This document shows positions 5,647 to 7,534 of a DNA stretch of 7,534 nt, in pieces. Origin of the DNA: an uncultured Lysobacteraceae bacterium (GTDB lineage: Bacteria; Pseudomonadota; Gammaproteobacteria; Xanthomonadales; Rhodanobacteraceae); NCBI GenBank assembly GCA_946482585.1, contig CAMLSI010000255.1:1-7534 (forward strand), in the 5' to 3' direction. A model generated the notes under the pieces. It was not told where the DNA came from. It worked only from the letters and a program-made list of their open reading frames with translations, and did no database searches. The first letter of the stretch is position 1. Each line of letters opens with the position of its first letter. A program made the translations under genes and the position numbers.

Positions 5647-6749
5647 GAGTTTCTCCGTTCGCGCGCGGCGTGACTGTCGTCGGTCTCGCCGCAATGGGGC
5701 AGGGACTGCAGCAGGCGGCGCACCGGTGCGGGCAGGCCCAGCTGCAGGAATTCGTCGGCGCTGCACCAGCGCAGGTCGTCGCGGTCGGCGACGCGATCGA
5801 CCGGTACGGCGCGCGCGAGCAGCGGCGTCACCGCGAGCCGGTAGTGGCTGAACACGTGCACGAAGGCATCGAGCGCGCGCGCCGTTTCGAAGTGTGCGCC
5901 GACATCGCGTGCCGCGCGTCCGGCAGTGTCGACGTCGCCGGCCTCGGGCAGGCTCCAGAGTTCGGCCCAGACACCGGTGGCCGGCCGACGCTGCAGCAGC
6001 ACGCGGCCCGCGTCGTCGCGCAGGATCAGCAGGCAGGTCGCGCGCGTCGGGCTGGCTTTCGGCGGTTTGCGCGCCGGCAGTTCCGCAGTGCGGTTGTCGC
6101 GCAGTGCGACGCAATCCGCCGCGAGCGGGCAGACGCCGCAGCGCGGCCGGCTGCGCACGCAGACGATCGCGCCGAGATCCATGATGGCCTGCGTGTAGTC
6201 GGCGACGCGCGTCGCGGGCGTGTTGTCTTCGGCATGCTGCCAGAGCGTGCGTGCCGTCGCGGTGCCGCCGGGCCAGCCGCCGACGCCGTGATAACGGCTC
6301 AGCACGCGCTTGACGTTACCGTCGAGAATCGCGTGGCGCTGGCCCCAGGCCTGCGCGAGGATCGCGCCGGCCGTCGAACGGCCTATGCCGGGCAAGGCCG
6401 CGAGCGCATCGAAATCCGGCGGCAGGTCGCCGCCGTGGTTCGCGACGCAGCGCTGCGCCGTCTTGTGCAGATTGCGCGCGCGGCTGTAGTAGCCGAGTCC
6501 GGACCAGAGTCCCAGCACCTGATCGAGCGGGGCCGCGGCGAGCGCGGGCAGGTCGGGCAAGGCGTCGACGAAGCGCTGGAAATAGCCGACGACGGTCGCG
6601 ACCTGGGTCTGCTGCAACATGATCTCCGACAGCCAGACGCGATACGGCGTGCGCGGCGTCTGCCAGGGGAGCTGCTTGCGGCCATGGCGGTCGTACCAGG
6701 CCAGCAGCGCCGGCGCGAATCCCCTGTCCTGTGTCGCCGCCGCGTTCAT
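5643..6749 (-). CDS. mutY: A/G-specific adenine DNA glycosylase MutY
   Basis: This 368-residue base-excision repair enzyme removes adenine mispaired with 8-oxoguanine, preventing G:C to T:A changes. All landmarks are present. The minor-groove/catalytic block [12 protein letters not shown] carries Glu42. The helix-hairpin-helix [12 protein letters not shown] (119-130) is followed by [13 protein letters not shown] with catalytic Asp143. The Fe-S cluster cysteines are Cys197, Cys204, Cys207 and Cys213 with the canonical 6-2-5 spacing. The C-terminal MutT-like domain that recognises 8-oxoG includes [15 protein letters not shown] and the FSH loop at 300-302. Length is close to the 350 of E. coli. 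The ATG overlaps the stop of the AsmA-like gene by 4 nt (6746-6749), so translational coupling is likely; the frame stays open further upstream only as a shadow of that gene. It is coupled to yggX downstream, a widely conserved pair. Confidence 0.98.
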   Translation of the reverse strand: MNAAATQDRGFAPALLAWYDRHGRKQLPWQTPRTPYRVWLSEIMLQQTQVATVVGYFQRFVDALPDLPALAAAPLDQVLGLWSGLGYYSRARNLHKTAQRCVANHGGDLPPDFDALAALPGIGRSTAGAILAQAWGQRHAILDGNVKRVLSRYHGVGGWPGGTATARTLWQHAEDNTPATRVADYTQAIMDLGAIVCVRSRPRCGVCPLAADCVALRDNRTAELPARKPPKASPTRATCLLILRDDAGRVLLQRRPATGVWAELWSLPEAGDVDTAGRAARDVGAHFETARALDAFVHVFSHYRLAVTPLLARAVPVDRVADRDDLRWCSADEFLQLGLPAPVRRLLQSLPHCGETDDSHAARERRNS

Positions 6750-7390
6750 CGCGCCGGGCCCGATTCGATGCGCACGCCCTCGAGGCGTGCGCCGTCGAGT
6801 TCGATCGTACCGATCTGCGCCGCGCCGGGCAGCGGCGGCAGCGCACTCGCGTTCGGGGCGGCCTGCACGAGTTCGTACCACCAGCGTTGCAATTGTTGCG
6901 TATCGATGTCGCCAGCGAAGTCGATGTCGCGCGCGAGCGGCTTGCCGCCGCGCAGCAAGGTCGCATCCTCGATGCTCAAGTGCAGGCGCAGATCCGGCGC
7001 CGCGGCCGTGTCGTCGCTGCCGTCGAGCCAGCGTCGCAGCGCGAGCAATTCCAGCCGAGGTTTGGTCAGCTGCAATTCTTCGATGACGAGACGCGAGTCG
7101 AACAGGCTGCTCCAGGGCAGGCTCACGTCGAGACGGTCGAGCGCGAGCAGCGGTTCGCGCTCGCCGGGCAGGGCGAAGCGCGCGTCGTCGAGTTCCAGCC
7201 GCAGCCGCGGCCACAGCGAATAGCGCGCGGGCGCGGCGAAGACGAGATCGAGGCCCAGCCGCGCGCGCGTCTGCTCGGCGAGCAGCGCGGCGACACGCTC
7301 GGGCTCGGCGTAGTGGCGCAGCACGAGCAGCGCGCCCGCGACGAACGCCAGTAACACGATGGCAACCTTCAGCGCGCGCGACGTTCGCAT
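6746..7390 (-). CDS. short AsmA-like inner-membrane-anchored protein
   Basis: This 214-residue protein has a basic N-terminus (MRTSRALK) and one hydrophobic segment (about 8-24), then a periplasmic part resembling the N-terminal region of AsmA-family proteins. It shows the 'PERV..LL..QT...LG' segment, the 'P.YSLWPRLRLELDDARFALP' strand and the 'LLALDRLDVSLPWSSLFDSRLVIEELQLTKPRLEL' block, in which family members read 'v..v.l.l.l.pLl.g.l.v..l.l..p.l'. AsmA proteins are tied to outer-membrane assembly and lipid transport and are usually 600 residues or more, so this is an N-terminal-only version. No frameshift or remnant of a longer gene is visible, because the stop overlaps the mutY start. ATG 7390 has no ribosome site (TTGTCATAG precedes it) and may be leaderless or weakly translated. 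It is the first gene of the asmA-like/mutY/yggX set. A specific role for this short form is unknown to me. Confidence 0.8.
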   Translation of the reverse strand: MRTSRALKVAIVLLAFVAGALLVLRHYAEPERVAALLAEQTRARLGLDLVFAAPARYSLWPRLRLELDDARFALPGEREPLLALDRLDVSLPWSSLFDSRLVIEELQLTKPRLELLALRRWLDGSDDTAAAPDLRLHLSIEDATLLRGGKPLARDIDFAGDIDTQQLQRWWYELVQAAPNASALPPLPGAAQIGTIELDGARLEGVRIESGPAR

Positions 7391-7407
7391 CTATGACAAA
7401 AAGTGAA

Positions 7408-7436
7408 TTGATGGATATTCACGACGCAGGCATAAT
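7408..7436 (+). promoter_or_regulatory. sigma70-type promoter reading off the right edge
   Basis: TTGATG (7408-7413), a 17-bp spacer and CATAAT (7431-7436) form a good promoter in the short AT-rich gap divergent to the AsmA-like gene. Matches to consensus are 4 of 6 and 5 of 6. Transcription would start near 7443, about 19 nt before the first likely start codon of the truncated plus-strand gene. I could not identify an equally good promoter for the minus-strand set in the same gap. Confidence 0.6.
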
Positions 7437-7461
7437 GCTGCGGCCGCCGGCACAACCCAGG

Positions 7462-7534
7462 ATGGAGCGTACGTCGGCAATGCTCGCGCCCAAGCTGGCC
7501 CCCCTGGCGGAAAGCGTGAGCGGACGTGGCGGCG
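7462..7534 (+). CDS. 5' end of an unidentified gene, cut by the window edge
   Basis: An open frame runs from ATG 7462 to the end without a stop, beginning MERTSAMLAPKLAPLAES. ATG 7480 (MLAPKLAPLAES) is an alternative start in the same frame; GGAG at 7464-7467 could serve it, but 12 nt away is distant. The frame is also open back to ATG 7393. However, codons between 7393 and 7461 are rich in A/T at the third position, unlike the genes here, and they cover the promoter, so I reject that longer form. Codons after 7462 have the high third-position GC of the neighbours, supporting real coding. Too little is present to assign a family. Confidence 0.45.
   Translation, partial: MERTSAMLAPKLAPLAESVSGRGG

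Noticed and set aside
6750..7214. N-terminal extension of MutY to about 523 residues
   Set aside because: The upstream part is the AsmA-like gene read in another frame. MutY proteins begin close to ATG 6749, which also gives the ATGA overlap.
5670..7223. 517-codon plus-strand open frame opposite mutY and the AsmA-like gene
   Set aside because: It is a shadow of two well-supported minus-strand genes; its product matches no family I recognise.
7393..7461. Earlier in-frame start (ATG 7393, 7411 or 7435) for the truncated right-edge gene
   Set aside because: These codons have A/T-rich third positions unlike the neighbouring genes and overlap the promoter at 7408-7436.

Overview
The window is GC-rich chromosomal DNA (strong G/C at third codon positions throughout the genes) from a gammaproteobacterium. 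The yggX-mutY pair, the short AsmA-type gene before mutY and a DUF6491-like secreted protein suggest the Xanthomonadales/Nevskiales side of the class, but this is inferred from gene content and was not tested by a database search.

Layout. Positions 1-207 are less GC-rich and hold no gene I can support. A complete tRNA-Phe(GAA) with encoded CCA lies on the minus strand at 208-283, behind a strong sigma70-type promoter (333-361). Next, on the plus strand, is a two-gene regulatory operon: a BlaI/MecI-family repressor (567-959) overlapping by 8 nt an M56 (BlaR1-type) membrane metallopeptidase (952-3390). A perfect 16-bp BlaI-type operator (528-543) and a degenerate second copy 14 bp downstream sit over the presumed promoter. 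A GC-rich terminator-like hairpin follows. Then come a small exported DUF6491-like protein (3538-3951) and a UbiH/PHBH-fold FAD-dependent monooxygenase (4034-5287), both on the plus strand.

Convergent to these, on the minus strand and read from right to left, is a tightly coupled set: a short AsmA-like membrane protein (6746-7390), mutY (5643-6749) and yggX (5374-5646), each joined to the next by a 4-nt ATGA overlap. MutY removes adenine mispaired with 8-oxoguanine, and YggX supports iron handling and Fe-S protection under oxidative stress. MutY is itself an Fe-S enzyme, so the pairing makes sense. At the right edge a divergent promoter (7408-7436) points into a plus-strand gene cut off by the window.

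The most unusual content is the M56 peptidase. Its C-terminal periplasmic part is not a penicillin-binding sensor. It is a small domain with two cysteines followed by seven tandem 33-34-residue repeats built on an (I/V)xSD(Y/F)E motif. Immediately before its last membrane segment there is an in-frame internal ATG with a near-ideal Shine-Dalgarno sequence, and the residues that follow look like a complete signal peptide. One gene may therefore yield both a membrane-bound sensor/protease and a free periplasmic copy of the repeat domain. No beta-lactamase is linked, so the signal sensed and the target genes are unknown.
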